DNA of 64,000 nt, from the NCBI GenBank assembly GCA_028289375.1, contig JANQQK010000012.1:1-64000 (forward strand), given 5' to 3'. This document shows positions 1-8,678 of the stretch, in pieces; within the stretch, counting starts at the first letter, position 1, and every line of letters starts with the position of its first letter. The notes below the pieces were generated by a model that saw only the letters and a list, made by a program, of their open reading frames with translations, was not told the origin of the DNA and made no database searches. A program made the position numbers and the translations under genes. The DNA comes from Phycisphaerae bacterium (GTDB taxonomy: Bacteria; Planctomycetota; Phycisphaerae; UBA1845).

Positions 1-634
1 GCCTCTTCAAACCGGCGACCGCCTCGGGGTATCCGGGGATCTGCTGGAGCGCACGTTCGTAGAGCTGCTTTGCGTCGCCAAACTTTCCGGCGTCGACCAT
101 CTCATCCGCACGACGGGTTAGCGATGCGGCCCGCAAGGTGCGCAACTGATCCATCTGCGCATCGGTCAACCCCGTGTCCGTCTTTGCGGCGGGGGAGGGG
201 GCTGCCGGTTGCTTGTCCATGGACGCGAGCATGCGCTCCGCGCTCGACTTCGTCTCGGTCGCGGCGAACTTGTTGTCCATGATGTCATTCAGGATGCGTC
301 GGGCATCATCCACACGGCCCTCGGATTCCGCCAGCCGCGCCGACTGCAAATCCTCGTCCGACTTGCGCTGCATCGAAACTGCCAGCCCGGATCGCTGCAA
401 ATACTCGGAATGACGCGAGCGGTCAGCCGACGTCAGATCACCGGCTTCGATTTGCTGCAGCGCGTGCTGTGCGCCGACGTAGTCGCCTTCATTGAATCGC
501 AAAATGGCAGACTCGAGCGCGTCTGTGGCAGATGCGTCCGCATTCTGGGCCATCGCAACCGTGGGAACGAGCAAGGCGGCCAACAGGGCGGTGCACACGA
601 CCAAGGCCTGCCGCATCGACTTTCCGTACTTCAA
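1..634 (-). CDS. Exported TPR-like protein, N-terminal part; possible secretin (PilQ/GspD-like), truncated by window edge
   Basis: The ORF track misses this gene because it runs off the left edge. Reading from a TTG at 634 there is an open frame of 211 codons to base 1. A GGAGG lies 7 bases before the TTG; the internal ATG at 616 is too far from it. The start gives a signal peptide ending VAMAQ, followed by alanine-rich helical repeats that look TPR-like (for example 'RADEMVDAGKFGDAKQLYER'). It is the last visible gene after a PilM-type cluster, where pilQ or gspD usually sits, and planctomycete secretins can carry N-terminal TPRs. The secretin identity is inference from position, since the diagnostic C-terminal domain is outside the window. 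Confidence 0.6.
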   Translation of the reverse strand, partial: MKYGKSMRQALVVCTALLAALLVPTVAMAQNADASATDALESAILRFNEGDYVGAQHALQQIEAGDLTSADRSRHSEYLQRSGLAVSMQRKSDEDLQSARLAESEGRVDDARRILNDIMDNKFAATETKSSAERMLASMDKQPAAPSPAAKTDTGLTDAQMDQLRTLRAASLTRRADEMVDAGKFGDAKQLYERALQQIPGYPEAVAGLKR

Positions 635-846
635 GGGATGTCCTCCTTCGCACCACGCGTCGCGGTACGTCCATCTCCGTCAGGCGGTTGGGTTGACGCC
701 CGGATCAACAGGCGGCACAGGCCTGTTGCGCAGGGGATCGCCATTCCTGCATAGAGTGCAAAGTCTAGTTGTCGCGGTGGCAGCCCGCAACCCCGTTTTT
801 GAGGGTTGTCACAATTGGGAGAAACCGGGTAAGGCGTGTCGCGTCG

Positions 847-2691
847 CTACCGACGCGGGGCTTCAAACACCAAGCTCTTGTAGCGTTTGAAGGCGTCGCT
901 TTTCTTGTCGACTTCCAGCACGCGTTTGCTCAGTTCACCGGTTCGCGTGTCGACGTAAATCATCGCGATGGTGGGCTCGGCCGGCTGGATTTCGTAGGTG
1001 TTGCCGCGTTGGCGTTTGTTCGGGAACGTGTAATCCTCGATGATGTCGATCACCGTGGCATTGGTGTCGTACGCGACCTCGGGACGGTCCGGGGTGCCGT
1101 CTTGCAGGACACGCACCGCATGTCGCGACCTGCCCGCGATACGGTCGCCGACGTTGACGTTCATCGAGTGCTTGGTCCAGACGCCCTCAAACCACTTGAA
1201 GACCGTCACCTTCGGGCTGATGCCGGAAAAAGGGCTGCCCGACGTCAGGAAAAACACGGTATCACGCGGAATGAAAACGTCATCCGACGGTACGGACCAC
1301 GCGCCAACGACCTCCATCCGCTCGGCATCATCCGCATTGTCCAGGTCCTGTGGCTGAGCACAGTAACGATTGAACAGCCGCACCCGCATGCGGTACTGAT
1401 AGGTCTTGCCGGATTCGGCGCCGCCGTTGAGCGGCAGCGTCGCGTCGTGTGCCCACACAACCTGGAAACGCGAACGAGGCCGATCGACTTCGTCGGCGTC
1501 ACCATCATCCACAGGAGCCTCCTCGGGGAGTCTTCCACGATCCTCATCGCGCTTGCCCTGGTCGGCGTCTTGGATGATCTGTTCAGCCGCGGTTTTGTCA
1601 CGCTGTGTGGCAGCCTGATTTGATCTCGCCATACCTGCCAAGCGCTTCGCCTCAGACCATCTGCGTCCATCGACCGCAGCTCGGGCATCCCGAAGCAGGC
1701 CGGCGATGATCTCCTTGTCGGATTTTTCTTCCGGCTCGGTCGCGTCCTGCAGGTCGGCGATGCCGTAATCACGTGGCTCGCACTCGTCATCGGGCGGGCA
1801 CAACTCCAGATCAAGATCGCGCACGTTCAGGTCGGCGTAACCGGGCATCGCCCAATCGTCGCCGAACAGAACCGGCGGCATGAGTGGTCGAATCAGGTGC
1901 ACTTGCGCCTCGCGCACGAGATTGAAATACTCACGCACCGTGTCCTGTGTCCGAATCGTGGGAAGCGGTCCCTTTCGGGTCTGCTCGATCACGATCTCCG
2001 GCGGTGCAGGTGGGACAAGGGGTCGATACGTGATGACATCCACCCAGTCGCTGTAGGCGCCACTGGCGAGCTTCTCCCGACGTTGCAAATCCACACCGAT
2101 CACGTACGGGTTGCGCTTTCCGACCTTGTACCCAGCGTTCTGGAATGCATTGATCTGACGCACCTGATCGAAGCGGGCGGACACCGTCACCCAGTTGACA
2201 TCCTGTGTGCCCACTCCGACCGCGTCCTGATTTGACTTGCCGAGGACCTGCGGCAGCGGCGGGTCGATGCTCGAACGACCGAATGTCACCTGAAGATCTT
2301 CCACCGCGATCACGTCGGCCAATCGCAATTCACCCGCCACCGGCGTCCACTTGACCTCCGGGACGGGCGGCAGCCATGGTGCAGGCGGCTTGGTTGTCGG
2401 ACTCAGGTTTGCGTAGTCAATCGGGCTTTTGGCAGATACGAACTGCTCGACAAGCGGCTCGATCTCGGCCTCCTCGACCTTAACGCCGTTCATTCGGGTA
2501 AGCAGACTTCTGGCTTCATCGAGAACGCGATTGTCGATGGTCTCCGGGGTCACCTGTTCGCCGCGGAGATCGACGGTATTGGGCGTCGACACGAGAAACA
2601 TCACAATCGCCCCGACGAGTATCAACCCGCACAGACCGAGGACACCCTTTTCCACATGTCGCTCAATGATGTTGATCGATTGCTTGGCCAT
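847..2691 (-). CDS. Inner-membrane protein of the PilM cluster, large periplasmic domain
   Basis: A 614-residue protein with a short cytoplasmic N-terminus, one membrane span at about residues 16-35 ('GVLGLCGLILVGAIVMFLV') and a large periplasmic part. The periplasmic part has proline-rich linkers, segments resembling fibronectin-type beta domains ('SGKTYQYRMRVRLFN') and an acidic helical stretch around residues 330-400. It lies 38 bases after the previous gene in the same direction, so it is probably co-transcribed with the pilM-like gene. In position it corresponds to the PilO/PilP alignment subunits of type IV pili or GspC/M of type II secretion, but I see no residue-level similarity that proves this. 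The assignment is by context. Confidence 0.7.
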   Translation of the reverse strand: MAKQSINIIERHVEKGVLGLCGLILVGAIVMFLVSTPNTVDLRGEQVTPETIDNRVLDEARSLLTRMNGVKVEEAEIEPLVEQFVSAKSPIDYANLSPTTKPPAPWLPPVPEVKWTPVAGELRLADVIAVEDLQVTFGRSSIDPPLPQVLGKSNQDAVGVGTQDVNWVTVSARFDQVRQINAFQNAGYKVGKRNPYVIGVDLQRREKLASGAYSDWVDVITYRPLVPPAPPEIVIEQTRKGPLPTIRTQDTVREYFNLVREAQVHLIRPLMPPVLFGDDWAMPGYADLNVRDLDLELCPPDDECEPRDYGIADLQDATEPEEKSDKEIIAGLLRDARAAVDGRRWSEAKRLAGMARSNQAATQRDKTAAEQIIQDADQGKRDEDRGRLPEEAPVDDGDADEVDRPRSRFQVVWAHDATLPLNGGAESGKTYQYRMRVRLFNRYCAQPQDLDNADDAERMEVVGAWSVPSDDVFIPRDTVFFLTSGSPFSGISPKVTVFKWFEGVWTKHSMNVNVGDRIAGRSRHAVRVLQDGTPDRPEVAYDTNATVIDIIEDYTFPNKRQRGNTYEIQPAEPTIAMIYVDTRTGELSKRVLEVDKKSDAFKRYKSLVFEAPRR

Positions 2692-2729
2692 GAGCAGTTC
2701 TTCTTGTTAGTCGGATCCCTGAGTTTCTG

Positions 2730-4079
2730 TCATCTTCCGCCCCGGCCTCTTCGACCGCCGCGATTGCCGGCACCTTGACGCCCAGTGGTCGACGGAGCGG
2801 CCTTTTTGGGTTCTCGATCGGGACATTTCTGCTTGATGCGTTCGAGGACCTCATCGGGCATCATGCACCGATACAGGTCGCCGAAAAATATAGTCTCAAA
2901 ATCCAGCACGGCCGTGACCGCCGGATCTGATCCGTAAATACGCCCCTCCATCGCGAGGTTTTCAAACTTGTCGCGATCGTAGACATATTGCGAATTCAGC
3001 AGCGAATGGAAACGGTTTTTGCACAGTTCATCGATGATCGTCGGCAGCTTGCGGGAATCCACGACCAACTTCAATGTGAACTGCACCACCTCATACAACG
3101 ACTCGCTTTCACTCCCGGTGAAGACCGTTTCCGGATCAGCCGGCGGCAGTACAGGATTGTCACCCGCGAGCGATGGAGCCTGACTCCGGCGCTGTCCCAT
3201 TCGTTCTGTGGGCAGATAATCCGAAACCCGGATCGAAATGAGTTCCTTGACCGGCAGCGTCGCCACCCAACCACGCTCACCGTCTGCTTTCAGCGCTTCA
3301 GCACTCTGCTCGTTGATACGGGCGATGGACGCAACAATGTCCTGCTGAATCCAAAGTGACACCTGCGCATCCCACATGTCCGCCAGATTCGGCGTCACGT
3401 CTTCGTAAATCTCCGTGCGCTCGTCGAACGCTTCACGGGACGCATAGCACTGGATCTCGCGTGCCCGACGAATAGCCGCCCGCGTCGCAGCGGATTGCAT
3501 GGCCTCCTGCGAAGTGATGAGGCCCGAGGCGTGCGGTGGTTCGATCTCCAGGTCATCGGTCAAATCGGAAGACTCCGATCCGCTGTCGTCGAGGATGCTC
3601 ATCTGATGGCGGCGCTCATCCTCCATCTCTTCCTGCATGCGTTGAATATCAATGTCGCTTGGCGGTTCGCCGGCTTTGAGAGCGTCGATCATCTGAATGA
3701 ACGCATTGGCGTAGATGTCGGGAAACTGGAGCTTTCCGTCGCGTGTCGGCTCGGGGAAGAACTGCTCGCCCGATGGGGGCGGTAGGGGTTCATACTGATT
3801 CAGAGCGTGCGCTTCCTTGAGCAACTCCTCATACATCGCCTTGACGGTTTCGACGCGTTTCTTCTCCGCGTCGATGGTCTTGTTGTTCACGGGCCTGCTG
3901 ATTTGCGCGCCGAATTGATTGTACAGGCTGGCGATCTGGTCCAGTTCGGACTTGACGTCGTCCATGGCGCCAACGCCCATCACACCCATGACGATTGCCC
4001 CGATCGCCACCACACCGCAGACAATGTTGAAAACGTGCTTCTTGAGCACCGTTACTATGGTCTTGAGGATGTTCTTCAT
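2730..4079 (-). CDS. Inner-membrane PilN/PilO-like protein of the PilM cluster with Gly/Arg-rich tail
   Basis: A 449-residue protein when started at the ATG at 4079; the track begins 8 codons earlier at a GTG (4103). The ATG places a basic N-terminus directly before a membrane span at about residues 15-35 ('FNIVCGVVAIGAIVMGVMGV'). The span is followed by coiled-coil-like helices, as in PilO-type proteins, and then acidic linkers. The end is a low-complexity Gly/Arg tail ('GNRGGRRGRGGR'). It lies 48 bases after the pilM-like gene. The role, bridging PilM and the secretin across the periplasm, is inferred from neighbours and topology. Confidence 0.7.
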   Translation of the reverse strand: MKNILKTIVTVLKKHVFNIVCGVVAIGAIVMGVMGVGAMDDVKSELDQIASLYNQFGAQISRPVNNKTIDAEKKRVETVKAMYEELLKEAHALNQYEPLPPPSGEQFFPEPTRDGKLQFPDIYANAFIQMIDALKAGEPPSDIDIQRMQEEMEDERRHQMSILDDSGSESSDLTDDLEIEPPHASGLITSQEAMQSAATRAAIRRAREIQCYASREAFDERTEIYEDVTPNLADMWDAQVSLWIQQDIVASIARINEQSAEALKADGERGWVATLPVKELISIRVSDYLPTERMGQRRSQAPSLAGDNPVLPPADPETVFTGSESESLYEVVQFTLKLVVDSRKLPTIIDELCKNRFHSLLNSQYVYDRDKFENLAMEGRIYGSDPAVTAVLDFETIFFGDLYRCMMPDEVLERIKQKCPDREPKKAAPSTTGRQGAGNRGGRRGRGGR

Positions 4080-4127
4080 GCCACCGCCTTCATCAGCCAC
4101 CACGCGTGGCAGCCCGTTTCATCGCTT

Positions 4128-6224
4128 TTACGGGTTGCCCGTTGTCGTATTCCCGGCTGGATCATCCTTCTTCTCCTCAACTGGAAGATCCTCCAGGACG
4201 ACGTCCAACTCCAAACCAAAGACCCAATCATTGTCCATCGCCTCATCGGTCACGGGATCGACAAATTTGGCGTCTGATGACTTTGGCGTCGGTGTCGTCG
4301 GCTTCTTGCCGCGACCACCACGTCCCTTGCCCCAGCCACCTCGTGTAGTCGATGTTGATGCCCCGGACTTCTTGCCCTTTTGGGGCAGCTTTCGGCCACT
4401 GGCGAACACGACCCGATTGATAAAGAACCCGGTCCCGGGCTGACGGCCCGTTTCGAGCAACGCGTCGCGGAACTTGTCTGCAGCGAATCGAATGGTCTCT
4501 TCGTGCGGCGTGCGACACTCGAGCTTGACGTGGAACCCAGGCCGCTTCGCATTGCCCTTGGGCTTGATCACTTGGGGCGCGTCCGCCTTGAGAACCATGT
4601 CCTCCATCTCGACCTCGTCGATTTCGGCGTGGTAGGTCGATTCAAACCGCTCGATGAAGACTTCCTCACGCCGTTCACGACGCAGCACACCCGACCGGTC
4701 TGTTGTGACAGCGTTGATGTAGCTGTCGACATCGGTCACGTCACTGACTTTGTCGCTCGTTTTTGGAAGCGCGGCATGAATGGACGCGAGGATTTTGGGC
4801 CAAACCGCCTTGTTGCGCTGCAACTGGATGAGTTGCTCGCACTTTTTCTTCTCGTCCAAACCCTGCGTTTTGAAGGTGCTCAGCTCTTTGCCAAATGTCT
4901 TGGATACCTGCAGGATCGTGTTCGCTTCCTCACGCGGTCGCAGACCACCGGTGACGCCGGTCTGGAGGATCTGCGTAGCACGATCAAGGTTGACCGGTGG
5001 CGGTGTGTTGCCGGCGTTGGCCTGAAGCGTGCCCATGTCGGACGATTGCCGGAACCAGACGATTCCAGAGGCCAACAACAGACACGCCGCCGACGCCGCA
5101 AAGAACGGCTTTTTCTTACGCCAAACGACCTGTTTGACGATTTCACCGGGCAGCAGGTTGCTGCTGATCGCCGACGTGCCCGGCTGCGACTTGGTGTGCT
5201 CCAACCCCTGCAACGCCAGCCCATAGGCGACGATGTACGGGGACATGTTTTCCTTAAAATTCTCGGTGTCGCGCACGTCCACGACATTCGCGTTGGTGAA
5301 CGTCATGGGCCGTTCAACCGGAAGTTGCAGGTTCTGCTGCAGATACTTCTGAAGCCCGGGCAATTCGAATGCGTTGCCCAACCCAAGAATTCGCACCAGT
5401 TCCGTATCACGGTGCGTCGAGCGGTAGAACCCGAGCGACCGTGACAATTCCTGAACCAGCTCAGCGAACACGGGGCGCATCGCCTGGAAGATCTGGCGTG
5501 CGTACTTGCTCGTCGCCGCCGTGCGCTTGAGGTTTTCTGCCTTGGAGAAGGTGAGCTTGAACGCCTTGACGAGAACGTCCGTGAATTTGTTGCCCCCGAG
5601 CGGGACGGTTCGCGTCCACAGGTTGTGGTTCGTGGCCACGATCAGGTCGGTGTTTTCCGCACCGAGATCGAGGAGCACGCTGGCTTCCTCGGTCAGGCGA
5701 CCCTCGAAATGGAGGGCATTGTAAAGTGCCAGCGGAGAGGACTGCACCACGATCGGTTCGATACCTGCCCGCTCAAATGGCAGCAGGTAGTCGCGAATCA
5801 ACTCCCGCTTCATCGCGAAGATGCCGACCTCGACGTCGGGCGAATCCTCCTCCTGGAACGTCTGAAAGTCCCAGATGACTTCGTCCAGATCAAACGGAAT
5901 CTGCTGATCGGCTTCATACCGAACGATGTCGGGGATCTTTTTGGGCTCGACCGGCGGCAATTTGCTGAATCGGGCGAGGGTGTGTTGGCCGGGGACGCCG
6001 ACGACCACCTTATCCTTGGAAATATCGTTGCGGGCGAGGAATTTCTCGATGGCCGACGAGACCACCTCGTGGCGGTCGGTGTCGGGTTGAGAGAGCATTT
6101 TGGCGTGTTCGATGAGTTCCTGACCGACGATGTCGACCTTTCCGTCGGCCCCGGGGCGCAGCTTGATCGCCTTCAGCGAGCAACGCCCAAGATCAATCCC
6201 CCAGATTGCGGTTGCACCAGCCAT
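4128..6224 (-). CDS. pilM: Type IV pilus assembly protein PilM with fused PilN-like membrane domain
   Basis: Residues 1-340 are a PilM/FtsA-type actin-like ATPase domain: phosphate-1 loop 'WGIDLGRCSLKAIKL' near the N-terminus, 'LLDLGAENTDLIV' as the second phosphate motif and 'ILGLGNAFELPGLQ' for the adenosine site. Unlike typical 350-residue PilM, the chain continues through a membrane span at about 375-394 into a 300-residue periplasmic part, so it looks like a PilM-PilN fusion. The C-terminal region has a Gly/Arg-rich insert ('RGGWGKGRGGRGKK'). GGAGG sits 6-7 bases before the ATG. It is the first gene of a minus-strand cluster and should form the cytoplasmic platform of a type IV pilus or pseudopilus machine. 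Confidence 0.88.
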   Translation of the reverse strand: MAGATAIWGIDLGRCSLKAIKLRPGADGKVDIVGQELIEHAKMLSQPDTDRHEVVSSAIEKFLARNDISKDKVVVGVPGQHTLARFSKLPPVEPKKIPDIVRYEADQQIPFDLDEVIWDFQTFQEEDSPDVEVGIFAMKRELIRDYLLPFERAGIEPIVVQSSPLALYNALHFEGRLTEEASVLLDLGAENTDLIVATNHNLWTRTVPLGGNKFTDVLVKAFKLTFSKAENLKRTAATSKYARQIFQAMRPVFAELVQELSRSLGFYRSTHRDTELVRILGLGNAFELPGLQKYLQQNLQLPVERPMTFTNANVVDVRDTENFKENMSPYIVAYGLALQGLEHTKSQPGTSAISSNLLPGEIVKQVVWRKKKPFFAASAACLLLASGIVWFRQSSDMGTLQANAGNTPPPVNLDRATQILQTGVTGGLRPREEANTILQVSKTFGKELSTFKTQGLDEKKKCEQLIQLQRNKAVWPKILASIHAALPKTSDKVSDVTDVDSYINAVTTDRSGVLRRERREEVFIERFESTYHAEIDEVEMEDMVLKADAPQVIKPKGNAKRPGFHVKLECRTPHEETIRFAADKFRDALLETGRQPGTGFFINRVVFASGRKLPQKGKKSGASTSTTRGGWGKGRGGRGKKPTTPTPKSSDAKFVDPVTDEAMDNDWVFGLELDVVLEDLPVEEKKDDPAGNTTTGNP

Positions 6225-6570
6225 TCAACGCCTCCTGAAACGCGCATAAGGATCGCCTGCACCGGCCAGCGGTCCTGTTGCGGCCAGAGTATGGTGCATG
6301 CGGGCGTGGGTGTAAAGCCAGCCTGATCGCGGGTGCTTCCTGCTCGGGATGTGGGAAAACGCAGCCCGAGCGCAGGCCACCCTTTCTGACTGATGCTTCT
6401 CTGTCGGTTATCAAAAATCCACTCAAATCCCTCCATTGAGGCAGGTTTTGACATCGGTTTTCGTAGCGAGGATTGAACCAAGGCCGTTGCAACTCGCTCC
6501 GTTGACAGGGCGACCGGGCGGACAACAATCAGCGACGGTCAACGCAAGACTCCACTGGAAGGCGATCACC
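6225..6570. other. Divergent intergenic region between pilM cluster and metallo-hydrolase gene
   Basis: 346 bases between two divergently read genes, so it should hold promoters for both. I see no convincing ORF; the track's ORFs 6173-6481 and 6193-6528 are out-of-frame readings. No strong hairpin or repeated operator stood out. Confidence 0.5.
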
Positions 6571-7230
6571 ATGAGCAGCGAACCGCTTCGGATTCACGTC
6601 ACCAACGACATGATGTTCTTTGAGAATGGCTACACCGTTTCATTCCGCGACGGCGGGGCGTGCTGGATTATCGATCCGGGACCGCCGCCGCAGGCTGATC
6701 AGATCGTGGCCTACGTGAAGGAACATGACCTCAAACCCGAAGCCGTTGTTCTGACGCACGCGCACGCCGATCACATCGCCGGTATCGATGACTGCCTGGA
6801 CCAGTTGGGAGAGATGCCGGTCTTTCTTGCTGAGCAAGAGTGGCCGATGCTGACCGATGGGCATCAGAATCTGTCGACCAATCTCGGGGCTCCGCTGGTT
6901 GTGGCTGCCAAGGACGTTCGGCCGTTGAATGTCGGTGACACCCTGTCGCTGGCGGAATCGGTTTGGGAGATCGGCGACGTATCAGGGCACTCGCCGGGTG
7001 GTCGAAGTTTGTACTGTGCCGATCTGGGGATCGTGTTCGTGGGCGATGCGTTGTTTCAGGGCAGCATCGGGCGAACCGATTTCCATCATTCCAACCATGA
7101 CCAACTGATCGGCAACATCAAGAACACGTTGTTCGCGTTGCCTGACGACACCCGCGTGCTATCGGGACATGGTCCGGAGACGACAATCGGCGTCGAGAAG
7201 GCAAGCAACCCGTTTCTGATGGGCATCTGA
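6571..7230 (+). CDS. MBL-fold metallo-hydrolase (glyoxalase II-like)
   Basis: A 219-residue protein when started at the ATG at 6571, which has a GGAAGG about 9 bases upstream; the 45 extra codons of the tracked ORF read through the intergenic region. The zinc motif 'THAHADHIAG' (HxHxDH) is intact. Later metal ligands fit 'SGHSPGG' and the Asp of 'VFVGDALF', with a further His in 'LSGHGPET'. This is the short YcbL/glyoxalase II-like layout, which hydrolyses thioesters such as S-lactoylglutathione in characterised members. The substrate here is unknown. It is followed 8 bases later by a glycosyltransferase gene. Confidence 0.88.
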   Translation: MSSEPLRIHVTNDMMFFENGYTVSFRDGGACWIIDPGPPPQADQIVAYVKEHDLKPEAVVLTHAHADHIAGIDDCLDQLGEMPVFLAEQEWPMLTDGHQNLSTNLGAPLVVAAKDVRPLNVGDTLSLAESVWEIGDVSGHSPGGRSLYCADLGIVFVGDALFQGSIGRTDFHHSNHDQLIGNIKNTLFALPDDTRVLSGHGPETTIGVEKASNPFLMGI

Positions 7231-7238
7231 CGAGCGGC

Positions 7239-7949
7239 GTGGCAGAGGCACTGAGCAACGTGGGCGTGGTCATTCCGGCGCTCAACGAAGCGGACAATCT
7301 GCGTACGCTCCTTCCGACTCTGAATTCACTGAATCCGGGACAAATCGTCGTCGGTGATAACGGATCAACGGACGGGAGCGGGGACGTTGCCCGAGAACTT
7401 GGCGCGACGGTGGCCGACGCTCCGGTTCGTGGATATGGCGCGGCCTGCTGGTGTGCGATGGAGAAGCTGAATGACCACATTGACGTGGTCGTGTTCGTCG
7501 ACGCTGATCAGGCTGACGATGTCACGCTGCTGCCTTCGCTGGTGAGGCCTATTTTGCAGGACGAGGCTGACCTGGTCATTGGAACGCGCGTCGGCGCAAT
7601 GTGTGAATCGGGCGCGATGTCGTTGCCACAACGTTTCGGCGATCGACTGGCAACATGGCTGATTCGCGTGGGCTGGGGTTTTCGTTTCGGGGATCTTGGT
7701 CCATTCCGCGCGATCCGGCGGTCATCGCTTCACGCAATCGGAATGCGCGATCGTGCGTTCGGGTGGACGATTGAAATGCAGATTCGGGCGGTGGAACTGG
7801 AACTGCGTATCTGGCAGCTTCCAGTGCCGTACCGTCGACGACGTGGAAAGAGCAAAATCAGTGGCACTGTTCGCGGTGTCGTGTTGGCGGGGTATTGGAT
7901 CCTGACGACGTGGGCTCGCCTGTGGTGGACGCGGTCGGCCAGAATCTGA
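7239..7949 (+). CDS. Glycosyltransferase family 2 (DPM1/DpgS-like)
   Basis: A 236-residue protein starting at GTG, 8 bases after the previous stop, so probably translationally linked. It shows a GT-A fold signature: 'VVIPALNEADNLRTLL' at the N-terminus, 'GDNGSTDGS' for the nucleotide-sugar site, 'VFVDADQADD' as the DxD metal motif and 'FRFGDLGPFRAIRR' as the acceptor-loop motif of polyprenyl-phosphate sugar transferases. No C-terminal membrane spans are evident, so it is probably a soluble or peripheral enzyme. Expected reaction: transfer of a sugar from a nucleotide donor to a lipid-phosphate or other acceptor. The substrate is not predictable. Confidence 0.9.
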   Translation: MAEALSNVGVVIPALNEADNLRTLLPTLNSLNPGQIVVGDNGSTDGSGDVARELGATVADAPVRGYGAACWCAMEKLNDHIDVVVFVDADQADDVTLLPSLVRPILQDEADLVIGTRVGAMCESGAMSLPQRFGDRLATWLIRVGWGFRFGDLGPFRAIRRSSLHAIGMRDRAFGWTIEMQIRAVELELRIWQLPVPYRRRRGKSKISGTVRGVVLAGYWILTTWARLWWTRSARI

Positions 7950-8230
7950 CATTGCGTGCGATGGTAGGTCGACGTACGACCGAATCGTGCGGTGAACGAC
8001 GCAACCCGAGCTCTGGTCGCGCATCGGCATTGACGTTCATTGGTTTTGATTGAGTCGTGTGGGCCATGCGAATTCGCATTGTTGCCGGAACTTCGCATGC
8101 CACGATCCTAACGACTGGCTTGACACGGGGTTAGGTGTCCGATTCAATTCAAGCTGAAAGTTGTGACTGATCGCACATCGCGTGGCGATGGCAGGGTCGC
8201 ATCTCGTTGTGATGTGAAAGAGCAAACGGC

Positions 8231-8395
8231 ATGATGAATCGATGGAAGCGGATGGTGGGCGTGATGTTGTCCGGCGGGCTTCTGTTCCAGATGGAAGGGT
8301 GCGTGGTCGACCCCGACATTCTCCTGCGTGCGGGTCTTTCGGTCGCGACGGACCTGTCGGTGTTCCTGCTGGAGAATCTGGCAGCCACCCTTTAA
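8231..8395 (+). CDS. Small exported protein (54 aa), possible lipoprotein
   Basis: A short ORF below the track's length cut-off: MMNRWKRMVGVML... to TAA at 8395. It has a basic start, a hydrophobic stretch and a Cys in 'FQMEGCVVDPD' that could be lipidated although the lipobox is poor. The tail is amphipathic ('VFLLENLAATL'). It precedes another small exported protein of similar plan and the large TPR/beta-barrel gene, all on the plus strand. I do not recognise the family. Confidence rests on composition and layout only. Confidence 0.45.
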   Translation: MMNRWKRMVGVMLSGGLLFQMEGCVVDPDILLRAGLSVATDLSVFLLENLAATL

Positions 8396-8429
8396 GGCGG
8401 TTTTTGGTATTCGGCGCGGTGGGAGCTTG

Positions 8430-8630
8430 ATGAGCATGAAGAGAACATCACGGGCATTCAGGCGTGGGATTTTGCTTTCATCGCTGGCGGGTCTCTGCCT
8501 TTCGGCAGGGCCTTGCGGCATCACGACGTTGCAGTTCAACGAATTCGTTCAGTCGACGTTCATTCGGACGGCTGTGACGACCTTTTTCTCAATCGTTGAA
8601 GCTGCGACCATTGATCAGGCCGGCGGATAG
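8430..8630 (+). CDS. Small exported protein (66 aa)
   Basis: A 66-residue ORF starting at ATG 8430 with GGGAG about 5 bases upstream; the track extends it to 8328 in the same frame. It has an Arg/Lys-rich start, a hydrophobic segment ('GILLSSLAGLCLSAGPCG') with two cysteines at the probable cleavage region, and a helical tail. It has the same plan as the 54-residue protein just upstream, suggesting a tandem pair of small cell-envelope proteins. No family recognised. Confidence 0.5.
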   Translation: MSMKRTSRAFRRGILLSSLAGLCLSAGPCGITTLQFNEFVQSTFIRTAVTTFFSIVEAATIDQAGG

Positions 8631-8678
8631 CGCGTCGGGCGACGGCATCATTCGACGATTCGGTCAACAGGATTGGGC

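Noticed and set aside
769-1623. 284-codon plus-strand ORF
   Set aside because: Antisense to the 614-residue PilM-cluster protein, which has a clear membrane span and operon context.
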